Source of the DNA: CALFMR01 sp035550595
GTDB taxonomy: Bacteria; Acidobacteriota; Vicinamibacteria; Vicinamibacterales; SCN-69-37
Direction of reading: 5' to 3'
Length of the DNA stretch: 64,000 nt
Assembly (NCBI GenBank): GCA_035550595.1
Contig: DASZOV010000053.1
Location: 45,465-109,464, forward strand
The notes under the pieces are model-generated. The model was not told where the DNA came from, did no database searches, and worked only from the letters and a program-made list of their open reading frames with translations. The position numbers were made by a program, and so were the translations under genes. Below are positions 24,498 to 32,822 of this stretch, piece by piece (the stretch's first letter is position 1; each line of letters opens with the position of its first letter).

Positions 24498-24572
24498 CGC
24501 GGTGAGGACGAACGGCTAAGTCGTCGGGCTCATATCCCGAAGAAGCGGGTTCAACTCCCGCCGCCGCAACCA
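24498..24572 (+). tRNA. tRNA-fMet (CAT), phage-encoded initiator type
   Basis: Complete cloverleaf of 75 nt with encoded CCA. The acceptor stem CGCGGTG/CGCCGCA has a C1-A72 mismatch, the identity element of bacterial initiator tRNA. The anticodon stem contains the three consecutive G-C pairs (GGG/CCC) also diagnostic of initiators, around loop CTCATAT. The T arm is GCGGG-TTCAACT-CCCGC. Oddities: A instead of T at position 8 and T at position 38. Much of the 3' half matches the familiar fMet pattern (GGGCTCATA, CCCGAAGA, CCGCAACCA). It lies inside the prophage, between lysis gene and lipoprotein gene. Confidence 0.88.
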
Positions 24573-24620
24573 GTAATTGGAGTGAATGGGAGTCGGAATG
24601 GGAGTGAATGGGAGGAATCA

Positions 24621-25118
24621 ATGAGAGGACGCATTCTAGCCGCGCTCACGGCGCTCGGACTCATGGTCCTGGCGCTCGGCTGCGGCGGTAAACAGATCAA
24701 GCTGCCGGATGTGCCGGCCGTCGTGACGCCGGCAGCCGACGCAGCGCAAGAGGATATCTACGCAGCATCGATCAAGGCGCTGCAAATCACGAAGGCGGCC
24801 GGCGACACGCTGCTCGGCGTGGCGACCAAGGAATCCGAGCTGAACGCCGAAGGCTTGCTGACGCCTGGTATTCACGCGGCGCTGAAGGCCGGCATCGAAG
24901 CGGCGGCGCTCAAGCTCCATGGCGTGAACGAGGCCATTCGCAACGGCGTCACGGCGTGGGCTGAACTCCGCGCGTTGCTGCAAAGCGCGCTCGGCCCGGT
25001 CCAGCAACTCATCACGCAGGTGCTACAGGTCGGCGGCCAGACGAAGCAGGTGCTGAGCGACACGCTCACCACTATCGCCGCAAATCTCTCGTCCGTCATT
25101 CCCGGAGGTGTTCAGTGA
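24621..25118 (+). CDS. Phage lipoprotein
   Basis: 165 aa from ATG 24621 (GGAGG upstream). The N-terminus MRGRILAALTALGLMVLALG followed by Cys is a lipoprotein signal peptide with lipobox LALGC. The mature part is helical (AQEDIYAASIKALQITKAAG, IHAALKAGIEAAALKLHG) with no enzyme motif. Near the lysis genes it could be an outer-membrane spanin partner or a superinfection-exclusion lipoprotein. The leader 24573-24620 has repeated GGGAGTGAATGGGAG-like units. Confidence 0.65.
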   Translation: MRGRILAALTALGLMVLALGCGGKQIKLPDVPAVVTPAADAAQEDIYAASIKALQITKAAGDTLLGVATKESELNAEGLLTPGIHAALKAGIEAAALKLHGVNEAIRNGVTAWAELRALLQSALGPVQQLITQVLQVGGQTKQVLSDTLTTIAANLSSVIPGGVQ

Positions 25119-25387
25119 GTGCTGCGGCCCTCGCGCTTGTGCTGTTTGGCGTCAAGTTGCTGCCTGAAATCGAGAAGCTGATCAATACCGGCATCCCGGA
25201 AGTCACCGATCCGGCGACGGCGCTGAAGCAACTCATCATCGACAAGTTCCTGCCGAAGAACCCTGATGGCACGCCGTGGAAAGACGACGACGTGAAGCGA
25301 TTCGCGGATGCGGCTGATGCACCGCTCGATCAGGTCTTCGCGGTTTTCGGTGACACGCTGGCGGCGGCCGTGAGTCGCCAGTCGTGA
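25115..25387 (+). CDS. Small phage protein with N-terminal hydrophobic segment
   Basis: 90 aa, GTG start overlapping the lipoprotein stop. The N-terminus SAAALALVLFGVKLLPEIEKL may be a membrane anchor. The rest (TDPATALKQLIIDKFLPKNP, KDDDVKRFADAADAPLDQVF) is helical and soluble. It is coupled to the lipoprotein gene and may act with it; unknown function. Confidence 0.5.
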   Translation: MSAAALALVLFGVKLLPEIEKLINTGIPEVTDPATALKQLIIDKFLPKNPDGTPWKDDDVKRFADAADAPLDQVFAVFGDTLAAAVSRQS

Positions 25388-25584
25388 CGGGCTCATGGTG
25401 GACCGACCCCGCACTCCAACAGGACCACGCGAAGTTCTACCGCGAGGTCGAGGCGCACGCGCCGCAGATCTCAGCGGGGCGGTTCGGCCAGTTCGCGGGC
25501 AGTCCGACGCTCGGCACGCTGCGAGCGGGGCCGCGCCTGACACGGGCGCAGCGACGGAAGCGGGACAAGGAACGGGCGGGATGA
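25384..25584 (+). CDS. Small phage protein, unknown
   Basis: 66 aa, GTG start with GTGA overlap. It begins TGSWWTDPALQQDHAKFYRE and ends in a strongly basic tail (RLTRAQRRKRDKERAG), suggesting nucleic-acid contact. No family recognised. The stop overlaps a possible 20-aa frame downstream. Confidence 0.45.
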   Translation: MTGSWWTDPALQQDHAKFYREVEAHAPQISAGRFGQFAGSPTLGTLRAGPRLTRAQRRKRDKERAG

Positions 25585-25643
25585 GCCCGCAGGACTACGC
25601 CGCCGAGCCGAACACGTATCGGCGCGATCCGCCACTCGGATAG
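25581..25643 (+). CDS. Possible 20-aa peptide
   Basis: ATG 25581 overlaps the previous stop as ATGA and the frame runs 20 codons to TAG 25641-25643. The start overlap is the pattern used by almost all neighbouring genes, which is the only support. No recognisable motif. Confidence 0.2.
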   Translation: MSPQDYAAEPNTYRRDPPLG

Positions 25644-25652
25644 GAGGCAGGC

Positions 25653-25856
25653 ATGGATTCAGTAATGACCGATAGATACACGGCAGACAACTGTATTCAG
25701 GTATGGCCGACATGGCCCTATCCGTCTCAGACATTCGTAGGGTTCGGCTGCGACGTCAGCCTGTCGCGTGACGAGTTCGAGAGGCTTATTCGCGAGAATG
25801 AGCGATTGAAGATCGAGAACGAACGCCTAAAGCAAGGGCAGGCCAAAAAGCGGTGA
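25653..25856 (+). CDS. Small phage protein with C-terminal coiled coil
   Basis: 67 aa, ATG 25653 after GGAGG. The C-terminal half, LSRDEFERLIRENERLKIEN followed by ERLKQGQAKKR, is a leucine-zipper-like coiled coil. The N-terminal half has aromatic residues (VWPTWPYPSQTFVGFG). Probably oligomeric; function unknown. Confidence 0.5.
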   Translation: MDSVMTDRYTADNCIQVWPTWPYPSQTFVGFGCDVSLSRDEFERLIRENERLKIENERLKQGQAKKR

Positions 25857-25984
25857 CCACGATCCCGGCGACCTGCCCGTCGTGCCACGTGCCGCTCATC
25901 ATCGCGGCGCTCGTCTGGCGCTACGGCGTGCCGCACTGTCCGCGGTGCGCGACGGGGATTCAGGCGGTGAAGGGGAAGGATTAG
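25853..25984 (+). CDS. 43-aa zinc-ribbon protein
   Basis: GTG 25853 overlaps the previous stop (GTGA). Two CxxC knuckles, CPSC (residues 8-11) and CPRC (29-32), are separated by 17 residues including VPLIIAALVWRYGVPH. It likely binds one zinc. It is the second tiny zinc ribbon in the prophage after 13506-13685. Function unknown. Confidence 0.55.
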   Translation: MTTIPATCPSCHVPLIIAALVWRYGVPHCPRCATGIQAVKGKD

Positions 25985-25987
25985 AAC

Positions 25988-26377
25988 ATGCGACTCGTCG
26001 ACTTACATCCGGACTTCCTCAACGCGGGCGGCCCTGGCATCTATCAGCAGACGGATCGCCCGTGCGAGGCGTGCGGTGGATCAGGCTGCGACACATGCCA
26101 CAACAGCGGTAAAGCCTATGAACCCGCGCCGCGCATCAACGGCGTCGGCGTCGAGTTCGATTGCCCCTGCGGTAATCACGACGAGCAGCATCGCTGTTAC
26201 GTGCCGTTCGAGAATCCGATCGGTGGAGGTCCGACACGGCAAGGCTGGCGGCGTGAGGGCGAGACGTTCGAGACGCTCACGATCACGCCGTCGATTCTCC
26301 GCAACCGCGCGCGCGGCGGCTGTGGCTGGCATGGCTGGATTACGCGCGGCGACGTGACCGGGCAGGTCGAGGGCTGA
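25988..26377 (+). CDS. Zinc-binding phage protein (DUF6527-like)
   Basis: 129 aa. Two clusters are visible: CEACGGSGCDTC near the N-terminus, like a DnaJ zinc-finger unit, then the core GVEFDCPCG ... FETLTITPSIL ... GCGWHGWITRGDV. The order FxCPxC, LTxxPS(I/V) and GCxWHG(F/W)(I/V)TxGxV is shared by phage proteins assigned to DUF6527. No enzyme activity is established for the group as far as I know. It precedes the long surface protein. Confidence 0.6.
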   Translation: MRLVDLHPDFLNAGGPGIYQQTDRPCEACGGSGCDTCHNSGKAYEPAPRINGVGVEFDCPCGNHDEQHRCYVPFENPIGGGPTRQGWRREGETFETLTITPSILRNRARGGCGWHGWITRGDVTGQVEG

Positions 26378-26380
26378 CGC

Positions 26381-29107
26381 ATGGCGACTGACCTCGTCGG
26401 CTTCACGGACGTCTGCCACGACGGCACGCGTGTGTCCGCGCCGTGGGGCACGGGCGCGCCGGCCGAGCTGCACGTGCAGGAGCCGGGCAAGCCGATGCAG
26501 ATCATCGCGCTGCCGGATCGGGCCATCTACGTGTCGGCCGAACGGGTCACGCTCGGCGCCCTGCCCTCCGACGACGATCCGATCTTCGTCGCCTGGAACT
26601 CGCAGTCGGACGGCGAGCCGGGGCGCTGGTGGCGAAGTGATACGGGCGCCGTGCAGACGCTCGAATTGCTGCACGGGGAATATCCCGTCGTCGTCACGCG
26701 CGACGGCAGCATCGAATACATGCCGGCCTCGGGCGGCGGCCGGTCGACGGTCACGCTCTTGCCATCCGGCGAGCGCACCTCGCAGCCCTGCGCCCTGACC
26801 TCGCAGGGCTTCGCCGGCTATGACGACGACTGGACGGCCGTGCGGATGGATGACGTCATGTCCGTCACGCTCGGCGGCCTCACCTTCGCACGTGCCTGGC
26901 GTCATGGCGAGTGGACCGTCGGCGGCGATGTCCACGCCGACCGCATCCTGGCGTATCACCATCCGACCGCGACGCCCTACGTCGTCGCCAACGTGCAGAC
27001 CTCGATCGGCCCGCGCGTGCGGACGATGGACGATGGATCGGCGGTCGTCGCGATCTCGCTGCCGGGCTTGTGGGTGACCTCGGCGCAGTTCGCGGCCTAC
27101 ACGCCGCCGCCGGTGACGATCCCGACGTTTCCCGCACAGCAGGCGAGCGTCCTCGTGATTGGTGACCACGGCGCGCCGGAGACGATCGCCGTCATCGATC
27201 GTCCGGGCGATCCGCGCGACGCGCACACGCGCGGCGTCTTCGCGACGGAGTTCGCGAACGACCTCGCGCTCGGCGCCGCGCAAGCGGCCTCGCTCAATGT
27301 GCCGCTCTACGTCTACCGTGACCGCGCGGTCTACGGACCCGATCCGATTTACACGCAACCGGGCGTCACCATCCTCCCCGCGCTGCGCTGCTACCCGGAG
27401 CGGGTGAATGGCGACTGGGCGACGCCGGCCGCGCGCATCGACGCCGTGGAGCCACAAGTCACGGCCGCTGAGCATGCGGGCTATCGCGGCCAGATCGCGA
27501 TGGTCTTGCCGGTCTATACGGGCTCGGGCGCATGGAGCGTCGAGCATGCGATCGCGCTCATCAAAGAGTGCGCGACGCGACTCGCTGGCCGGATTCGCGT
27601 CTACGTCCTGTTCGAGCAAGCGCGCGGCGCGACGGACGGCATTGCGCACGTCCCGGCGTTCGCGCAGACCGCCGCGAATCTCAAGGCGGCCTGTGCGCTG
27701 CCGGCACCGGTCGTGACGCATCAGCCGCCGCCAGTCGTTGAGACGCCGACACCAACGCCGCCGCCAGTGGAGCCGCCCATGCCGACGCAACCGACCATTC
27801 AGCCGCCGTCGACGCAGGAGGAACAACTCCGTAACTACCATGCGCCGAAGGACCAGCCGCCGGGGCCGGGCTACGTCTGGATGGCGGGACATTGGGTCTA
27901 CTACGGGGCCGGCGCGGCGAGTGCGGCGGCGTCGATGGCCGCAAACGCCGCAGCGCAGTCCGCGACGCCGACGGCTCCAGTCGTGCAGGCGACGGTCTCG
28001 ATTCCGTTGCCGCTCTATGTGGACGGCCCGATCCTCCGCACGTCTGACGGCCGGCCATTCCAGTCGAAGGGCTTTTCATGCTTTACCGTGCTGCAGCGAA
28101 TGCGGAATGGCGAAGACATCGATCCGACACTCGATGAATACGTCGCGCTCGGCTACAACACGGGCGTGATCTTCTGCCAGTTCCGCTTCATGAACTGGCC
28201 ACGCATTGACAGCTTCATCGCGACGCCAGCCGAAGCGCGAACCGTCGCCGATCGAGCCGCCCGCAAAGGGCTCTACATTCGGCCCATCTTCCTCGCCGAT
28301 TGTGAGACCGACACGGGCGACGGCTATCAGGGCTTTGGCCAGTCTCGAGACCAGCGCGTGCAGATCGTGCGCGGCCACGTCGATGGGCTCACGGGCGCGC
28401 CGAATGTGACCGGCGTCGTGATGAATGAGCCATTCGCAAACGGCGGCGATGCCGTCGATGTGGCGCGTGCGGCGGGCCTGTTCGATGCGCGGCCGTTCCC
28501 GCTGGCGCTCGGCCTCTATCCGGAGACCGGACAGGAAGCGAATTTTCCCGTGCTCGACTTCATTGTCGACCACCCACCGCGCAAGCCGACGTGGGCGACC
28601 GAGGCGGGGAAGATCGGTTTCTACGTCTACCAGCAGTGCGGCGTCCCATGGATTGCCGACGAGTGGGCGAAGTTCGCGCCTGAATCGAATCCTGACGGCG
28701 AGGGCACCGAATTTGATCCGGTCGAGTCGCCGCGGCGTGCGGAAGAGGCGGCGGCGGGGTGCGCGCTCTCAGGGGCCGGATTCACATTTCATAGCGTGTC
28801 CGGCATCCATGCCCAACCGCTCTCGCCGCTTGAACATCTCTGCGCGCAGCGGGCGTCAGCCGCGATGGACCTGATTCCTGCAGATGCCGCGCTCGGCGAG
28901 TACACGCACGATGGGCTTGCGAATTGTCCGCTCGCGCCAATCGGCGATGTCTCAATCGTCGGCGAGATTGCGGGCCGCGTCATGGGCTCGCGAGCGGTCG
29001 TCGTCGGGGCGATGCCGTCGTCAGCGTGGCAGCCCGTGGCGCGCGATGGCTGGCGCATTACCGACCGCCAGGGCGAACTCGGACAGATCGTTTTCTTGGA
29101 GCGATAA
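26381..29107 (+). CDS. Large virion-surface protein with two TIM-barrel-like domains, putative glycosidase
   Basis: 908 aa. Residues 1-245 are beta-rich (GEWTVGGDVHADRILAYHH). 255-440 look like an alpha/beta barrel (VLVIGDHGAPETIAVIDRPG ... MVLPVYTGSGAW ... IRVYVLFEQARG). 445-485 are a Pro-rich linker, followed by GPGYVWMAGHWVYYG (495-509). The C-terminal domain (from about 545) looks like a GH5-type barrel: FQSKGFSCFTVLQRM, the acid/base-like NEP at 682-684 and a candidate nucleophile Glu761 in IADEW. Likely a tail-associated polysaccharide-binding or degrading protein. Confidence 0.6.
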   Translation: MATDLVGFTDVCHDGTRVSAPWGTGAPAELHVQEPGKPMQIIALPDRAIYVSAERVTLGALPSDDDPIFVAWNSQSDGEPGRWWRSDTGAVQTLELLHGEYPVVVTRDGSIEYMPASGGGRSTVTLLPSGERTSQPCALTSQGFAGYDDDWTAVRMDDVMSVTLGGLTFARAWRHGEWTVGGDVHADRILAYHHPTATPYVVANVQTSIGPRVRTMDDGSAVVAISLPGLWVTSAQFAAYTPPPVTIPTFPAQQASVLVIGDHGAPETIAVIDRPGDPRDAHTRGVFATEFANDLALGAAQAASLNVPLYVYRDRAVYGPDPIYTQPGVTILPALRCYPERVNGDWATPAARIDAVEPQVTAAEHAGYRGQIAMVLPVYTGSGAWSVEHAIALIKECATRLAGRIRVYVLFEQARGATDGIAHVPAFAQTAANLKAACALPAPVVTHQPPPVVETPTPTPPPVEPPMPTQPTIQPPSTQEEQLRNYHAPKDQPPGPGYVWMAGHWVYYGAGAASAAASMAANAAAQSATPTAPVVQATVSIPLPLYVDGPILRTSDGRPFQSKGFSCFTVLQRMRNGEDIDPTLDEYVALGYNTGVIFCQFRFMNWPRIDSFIATPAEARTVADRAARKGLYIRPIFLADCETDTGDGYQGFGQSRDQRVQIVRGHVDGLTGAPNVTGVVMNEPFANGGDAVDVARAAGLFDARPFPLALGLYPETGQEANFPVLDFIVDHPPRKPTWATEAGKIGFYVYQQCGVPWIADEWAKFAPESNPDGEGTEFDPVESPRRAEEAAAGCALSGAGFTFHSVSGIHAQPLSPLEHLCAQRASAAMDLIPADAALGEYTHDGLANCPLAPIGDVSIVGEIAGRVMGSRAVVVGAMPSSAWQPVARDGWRITDRQGELGQIVFLER

Positions 29108-29112
29108 CAATC

Positions 29113-30669
29113 ATGACCGTCACTCGACGCGAACTCACTCTCTTAGCGATCGGCCTCGCCGCGATGACGCTGGCCTTCCTCAGCGCGGCATCCCCGCGCG
29201 CGCAGATCGCTGATGCGCCGCTCGTCCAGGCGTCCGACCTCACGTACGTCGGGGCGTTCCGCGTCCCGGCCGGCGGCGACGATCAGCACACGTTCAGCTA
29301 CGGCGGCACGGCGCTGCAGTTCGACAGCCGCGACGGCGGGCTCTGGATGGTCGGCCATGCGCAGCAGCAGCGAGCTGCCGAAATCTCGATCCCCACGCCG
29401 AGCGCGTCGACGTCACTCGCCGATCTGCCGCGCGCGGCGCTCAAACGCGACTTCACCGATCTGCTCGCCGGCAAGATGGGCAGCATCGGATCGGGAGAGG
29501 CGCACGTGGGCGGCATCTTGCCGTGGGGCGACGGGCTCATCGTGAGCGCGTATCTCTACTACGACGGCAGCGGCAGTCAGCAGCTCTCGCACTTCGCCGT
29601 CTCGGCCGACGGCACGGTGAGCGGCCCGTACCGGATCGGCTCGGCGCGGACCGGGATGGTCTCGGGGTACATGACGCCGATCCCGTCGGAGTGGCAATCC
29701 GCGCTCGGCGGACCGGCGCTGACGGGGCAGTGCTGCATCCCGATCATCAGCCGCACGAGCTTCGGCCCATCGGCGACCGTGTTCGATCCGTCGGCGTTGT
29801 CGAATCAGTCGAAGGCCGTGCAGGTCGTCGGGTATCCGAATGAGCATCAGAATTTGGGCGGCTACTACGACACCGATCTCTCGCACGCTTTCCTGATGGC
29901 GACGTCGATCGGCGGCCTCGTCTTCCCATCGGGCACGCGGAGCGTGCTGTTCTTCGGCGCGCAGCCTGGCAGCGTCTGTTACGGCGAGGGCACGAGCGAT
30001 CAGAGCAAGGTCGGTCAGCCGGTCGACGGGACCATCTGGTGTTACGACCCGACGAGCATTTACAAGGGCAATCACGGCTATCCGTGGCGACCCTTCATCT
30101 GGGCTTACGACGCGAACGATCTCGTCGCCGTGAAGCAGGGCACGAAGAATCCATGGGATCTCAAGCCCTATGCGACGTGGACACTGCCGGCGCCGCTGGC
30201 CTCGCAGGACGCAAGCACGGTGCTCGGTGCGACCTATGAGCCGGCCACGCGACGCATCTACGTCTCGCTCGGAGATGCCGATGGACGTGCGCCGATCGTC
30301 GCTGTGTATCAGCTCGCGGTCGGCGCTGCTACGCCGCCGGTTGTGACACCGCCAGATGGGACAATAGAGCCGACGCCGCCGCAGGATTCACCAAGTGGCA
30401 CCGACGCCGCTGTCACGGCGGACGCGCCGACCGCGACGATCAGCGCGGCCACCTGCCGCGTCACGTCAATCAAAGCCAAGATGCCGCAGGGCGGCGGCTG
30501 GACAGCCGAATTCTTCGACAGCGACAAATCGCTCGGCAAAGACGCGGGCGGTCCGGCAACGCGGCCCGCACAAACCGTAACTAGCGGCGTTCACTCGCTG
30601 ACCGTGCGGTGGACCAAGGCTGGGCACGATCCGGTCGTCACGCCGCCGCTCGTGTTGGAGTGCCAGTAG
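29113..30669 (+). CDS. Exported beta-rich protein with twin-arginine-like signal
   Basis: 518 aa from ATG 29113. MTVTRRELTLLAIGLAAMTL followed by AFLSAASPRAQ has an RR, hydrophobic core and cleavage-like ASPRAQ. The body is beta-rich and propeller-like (DLTYVGAFRVPAGGDDQHTF, RDGGLWMVGHAQQ, WGDGLIVSAYLYYDGSG, RRIYVSLGDADGRAPIVAVY). A Pro/Thr linker (about 405-425) leads to a C-terminal Ig-like domain. A secreted protein in the fibre cluster is unusual; it may be a lysogenic-conversion factor. Confidence 0.5.
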   Translation: MTVTRRELTLLAIGLAAMTLAFLSAASPRAQIADAPLVQASDLTYVGAFRVPAGGDDQHTFSYGGTALQFDSRDGGLWMVGHAQQQRAAEISIPTPSASTSLADLPRAALKRDFTDLLAGKMGSIGSGEAHVGGILPWGDGLIVSAYLYYDGSGSQQLSHFAVSADGTVSGPYRIGSARTGMVSGYMTPIPSEWQSALGGPALTGQCCIPIISRTSFGPSATVFDPSALSNQSKAVQVVGYPNEHQNLGGYYDTDLSHAFLMATSIGGLVFPSGTRSVLFFGAQPGSVCYGEGTSDQSKVGQPVDGTIWCYDPTSIYKGNHGYPWRPFIWAYDANDLVAVKQGTKNPWDLKPYATWTLPAPLASQDASTVLGATYEPATRRIYVSLGDADGRAPIVAVYQLAVGAATPPVVTPPDGTIEPTPPQDSPSGTDAAVTADAPTATISAATCRVTSIKAKMPQGGGWTAEFFDSDKSLGKDAGGPATRPAQTVTSGVHSLTVRWTKAGHDPVVTPPLVLECQ

Positions 30670-31710
30670 GTGTATTACCTCGCGCCTCTCGTCTCGGACG
30701 GCCCGCGCCATCGCGTCGCGGCTGGCGCTGAATCGGCGCGGCAGGGCGCGGTTTATCTGCGCGATCACGCACTGCTCTACGCGCCGGATGGGCCGGGCGA
30801 TCGACGCATGATCCCGATCGCTGATGATCCAGGCGCGGCCATGGCGCGCTCGACTCGGCGCGCGCTGGCGAGTGTGCTCGGCGAAGGTTCGCGCACTGTT
30901 ACCGAGCAGATCGTATCCGCGCTGCGGCCACGCCTGCGGCCCTCGATTCGCCAGATCGGCGGCCAGTGGATCGCGCGTCGAGAGATCTGGCTCGGCGATC
31001 TGGCCTGGTCCGAGCCCGCGGTGTTCGTGCCGCATAGCAAGACGTTCACCGACAGCTTCGACGCGGCGATCGCGGACACGCTCAACAGCAAGGCGCTCGA
31101 CGGCGGGACTGGCACATGGACGAACATCCGCGACAACACCGCGCGATCCTGGCAGGGCGGCACGGGCGCGGCGACACAGGTGCTCGTCGCCTTCGCGTCG
31201 ATCGGCATCGCGGTCACGCCCGAATGCGACACGGATGATCAATATGCCGAGGTCGAGATCGTCACGATTCCGAGCCTGATCTGTGAGCTGCATGTCTCGG
31301 CGCGCAACACGGCGGGAGACACCGGCGACACGTTTCTCGATCACGGTTACGGCGCGCGCGTACATCGACATCCAACGGATTCGTCGTCGGACTTTACCGA
31401 TCTTCAGCGCCACAGCGACGGGACTCGGCTCGGTAGCCCGGTGTCAGGTGCGCAGACATCGGGCACGTTGCGCGTCGAGTGCAACGGCAGCTCGATCAGC
31501 ATGCTCCAGGCCGGCGTCGTCACGGTGGGACCAATCACCGACACGACGGAATCGACTGGCACCGGCTTTCGATCAGTGGCGTTCTGGAGCTACGGCGGCA
31601 ATACGGGTGACCAGACAATGGCCGTCGACAATTTCAAAGGCGGCGACTTGACGACAGCGCCGGCATTTCAGCCCGCATGGGCGCGCGGCGCGAACACGAT
31701 CTTGCAGTGA
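30670..31710 (+). CDS. Fibre/tail protein with jelly-roll-like C-terminal domain
   Basis: 346 aa, GTG start directly abutting the previous TAG. The N-terminal 115 residues are specific (YYLAPLVSDGPRHRVAAGAE, LRPSIRQIGGQWIARREIWLG). From about 122 the sequence reads KTFTDSFDAAIADTLNSKAL, WTNIRDNT and EVEIVTIPSLICELHVSARN, a LamG/concanavalin-like beta-sandwich common in phage receptor-binding proteins. Probably a tail component that binds surface glycans. Confidence 0.55.
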   Translation: MYYLAPLVSDGPRHRVAAGAESARQGAVYLRDHALLYAPDGPGDRRMIPIADDPGAAMARSTRRALASVLGEGSRTVTEQIVSALRPRLRPSIRQIGGQWIARREIWLGDLAWSEPAVFVPHSKTFTDSFDAAIADTLNSKALDGGTGTWTNIRDNTARSWQGGTGAATQVLVAFASIGIAVTPECDTDDQYAEVEIVTIPSLICELHVSARNTAGDTGDTFLDHGYGARVHRHPTDSSSDFTDLQRHSDGTRLGSPVSGAQTSGTLRVECNGSSISMLQAGVVTVGPITDTTESTGTGFRSVAFWSYGGNTGDQTMAVDNFKGGDLTTAPAFQPAWARGANTILQ

Positions 31711-31718
31711 GGTAGACC

Positions 31719-32813
31719 GTGCAGATCAACACGAGCGGACAAAAAATTGGCGCGCAGATGGTGAGCGCCACAGACGGCTCGGCCTTCACCGGTTCGGTGA
31801 CGTGCTACGTCACGATCGACGCGGGGACTCAGGCGGCTGGCAGCGTCGGATCGGGCACCTGCACGCACGAGGGCAATGGTTACCATACGTATGCGCCATC
31901 CCAAAGCGAGGTAAATGGAAAACTGATCGCCTTCACGTTCGTCGGCACGGGTGCGGTGCCGACGACCGTGCAGGTCTTCACGCGTGGCTTCGACGAAAGC
32001 TCGGCCGTCGTGCCGGCAAATGTCACGCAGTTCGGCGGCACGAACGGCACGTTCGCCAGCGGCCGGCCAGAAGTCAATACCACGCATGTCGGCGGGATCT
32101 CTCAGACCGCGCGCGATATCGGCGCGAGCGTCCTGCTCTCGTCCGGCACCGGCACAGGACAAGTCAGTCTCTCGTCGGGCAAGGTGCTGCTCCAGGCCAC
32201 ACAGACCGGCGTGACGATCCCGACCGTGACGACGCTGACCAATGCGCCGAGTGATTCGTCCGGCGTGACGACGCTATTGTCGCGGATTCCGAGTGGACTG
32301 TTTACCGGCATCACCTCGCTCGCGCAGTGGCTCGGTCTGCTCGCGGGCAAACAGACGGGCAACTCCGCCGCGCGCACCGAGATCCGCGCGACCGGCGCGG
32401 GCAGCGGCACGTTCGACGAGACGACGGATTCGCAAGAGGCGATCCGCGATCGCGGTGATGCGGCGTGGTCGACGGCGACGGGCTTCTCGACGCTCGACGA
32501 GGCCGGCGTGCGGACGGCGGTCGGGCTGTCGAGTGCGAATCTCGACGATCAGCTTGACGCGCTAGTGCCGCTCACGGTGACGACTGGCGCGGTCGCCACC
32601 GGCACGAACTCGGCGACGACCTTCACGACCACGCTGACCGAGACCGCAGACGATCATTGGAACGACGCGTTCCTCGTCTTCACGAGTGGCGATCTGGCCG
32701 GGCAAGTGAAACGCATCACCGACTATGACGGGACCGGAAAAGCCATCACGGTCTCAGGCGGATTTACTGGCACGCCAGCCGATGCCGACACATTCGCGAT
32801 TGTGAATCGATAG
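31719..32813 (+). CDS. Tail fibre protein (phage receptor-binding region)
   Basis: 364 aa, GTG 31719. It opens with a beta-sandwich (TDGSAFTGSVTCYVTIDAGTQ) and repeats T/S/G-rich beta segments, and contains DSQEAIRDRGDAAWSTATGF and DHWNDAFLVFTSGDLAGQVKR...ITDYDGTGKAITVSGGF, typical of modular phage fibres. No enzyme residues. Neighbouring genes are all surface or fibre proteins. Confidence 0.6.
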   Translation: MQINTSGQKIGAQMVSATDGSAFTGSVTCYVTIDAGTQAAGSVGSGTCTHEGNGYHTYAPSQSEVNGKLIAFTFVGTGAVPTTVQVFTRGFDESSAVVPANVTQFGGTNGTFASGRPEVNTTHVGGISQTARDIGASVLLSSGTGTGQVSLSSGKVLLQATQTGVTIPTVTTLTNAPSDSSGVTTLLSRIPSGLFTGITSLAQWLGLLAGKQTGNSAARTEIRATGAGSGTFDETTDSQEAIRDRGDAAWSTATGFSTLDEAGVRTAVGLSSANLDDQLDALVPLTVTTGAVATGTNSATTFTTTLTETADDHWNDAFLVFTSGDLAGQVKRITDYDGTGKAITVSGGFTGTPADADTFAIVNR

Positions 32814-32822
32814 GAGAGAGCA

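Noticed and set aside
24498..24572. tRNA-fMet as the current attachment site of the prophage
   Set aside because: Phage genes continue on both sides and the integrase lies next to tRNA-Glu 13 kb away; a nested older insertion remains possible but unsupported.
26081..27892. 603-aa minus-strand frame opposite the large surface protein
   Set aside because: Highly basic, low-complexity antisense shadow with no motif; the + strand protein is modular and in the operon orientation.
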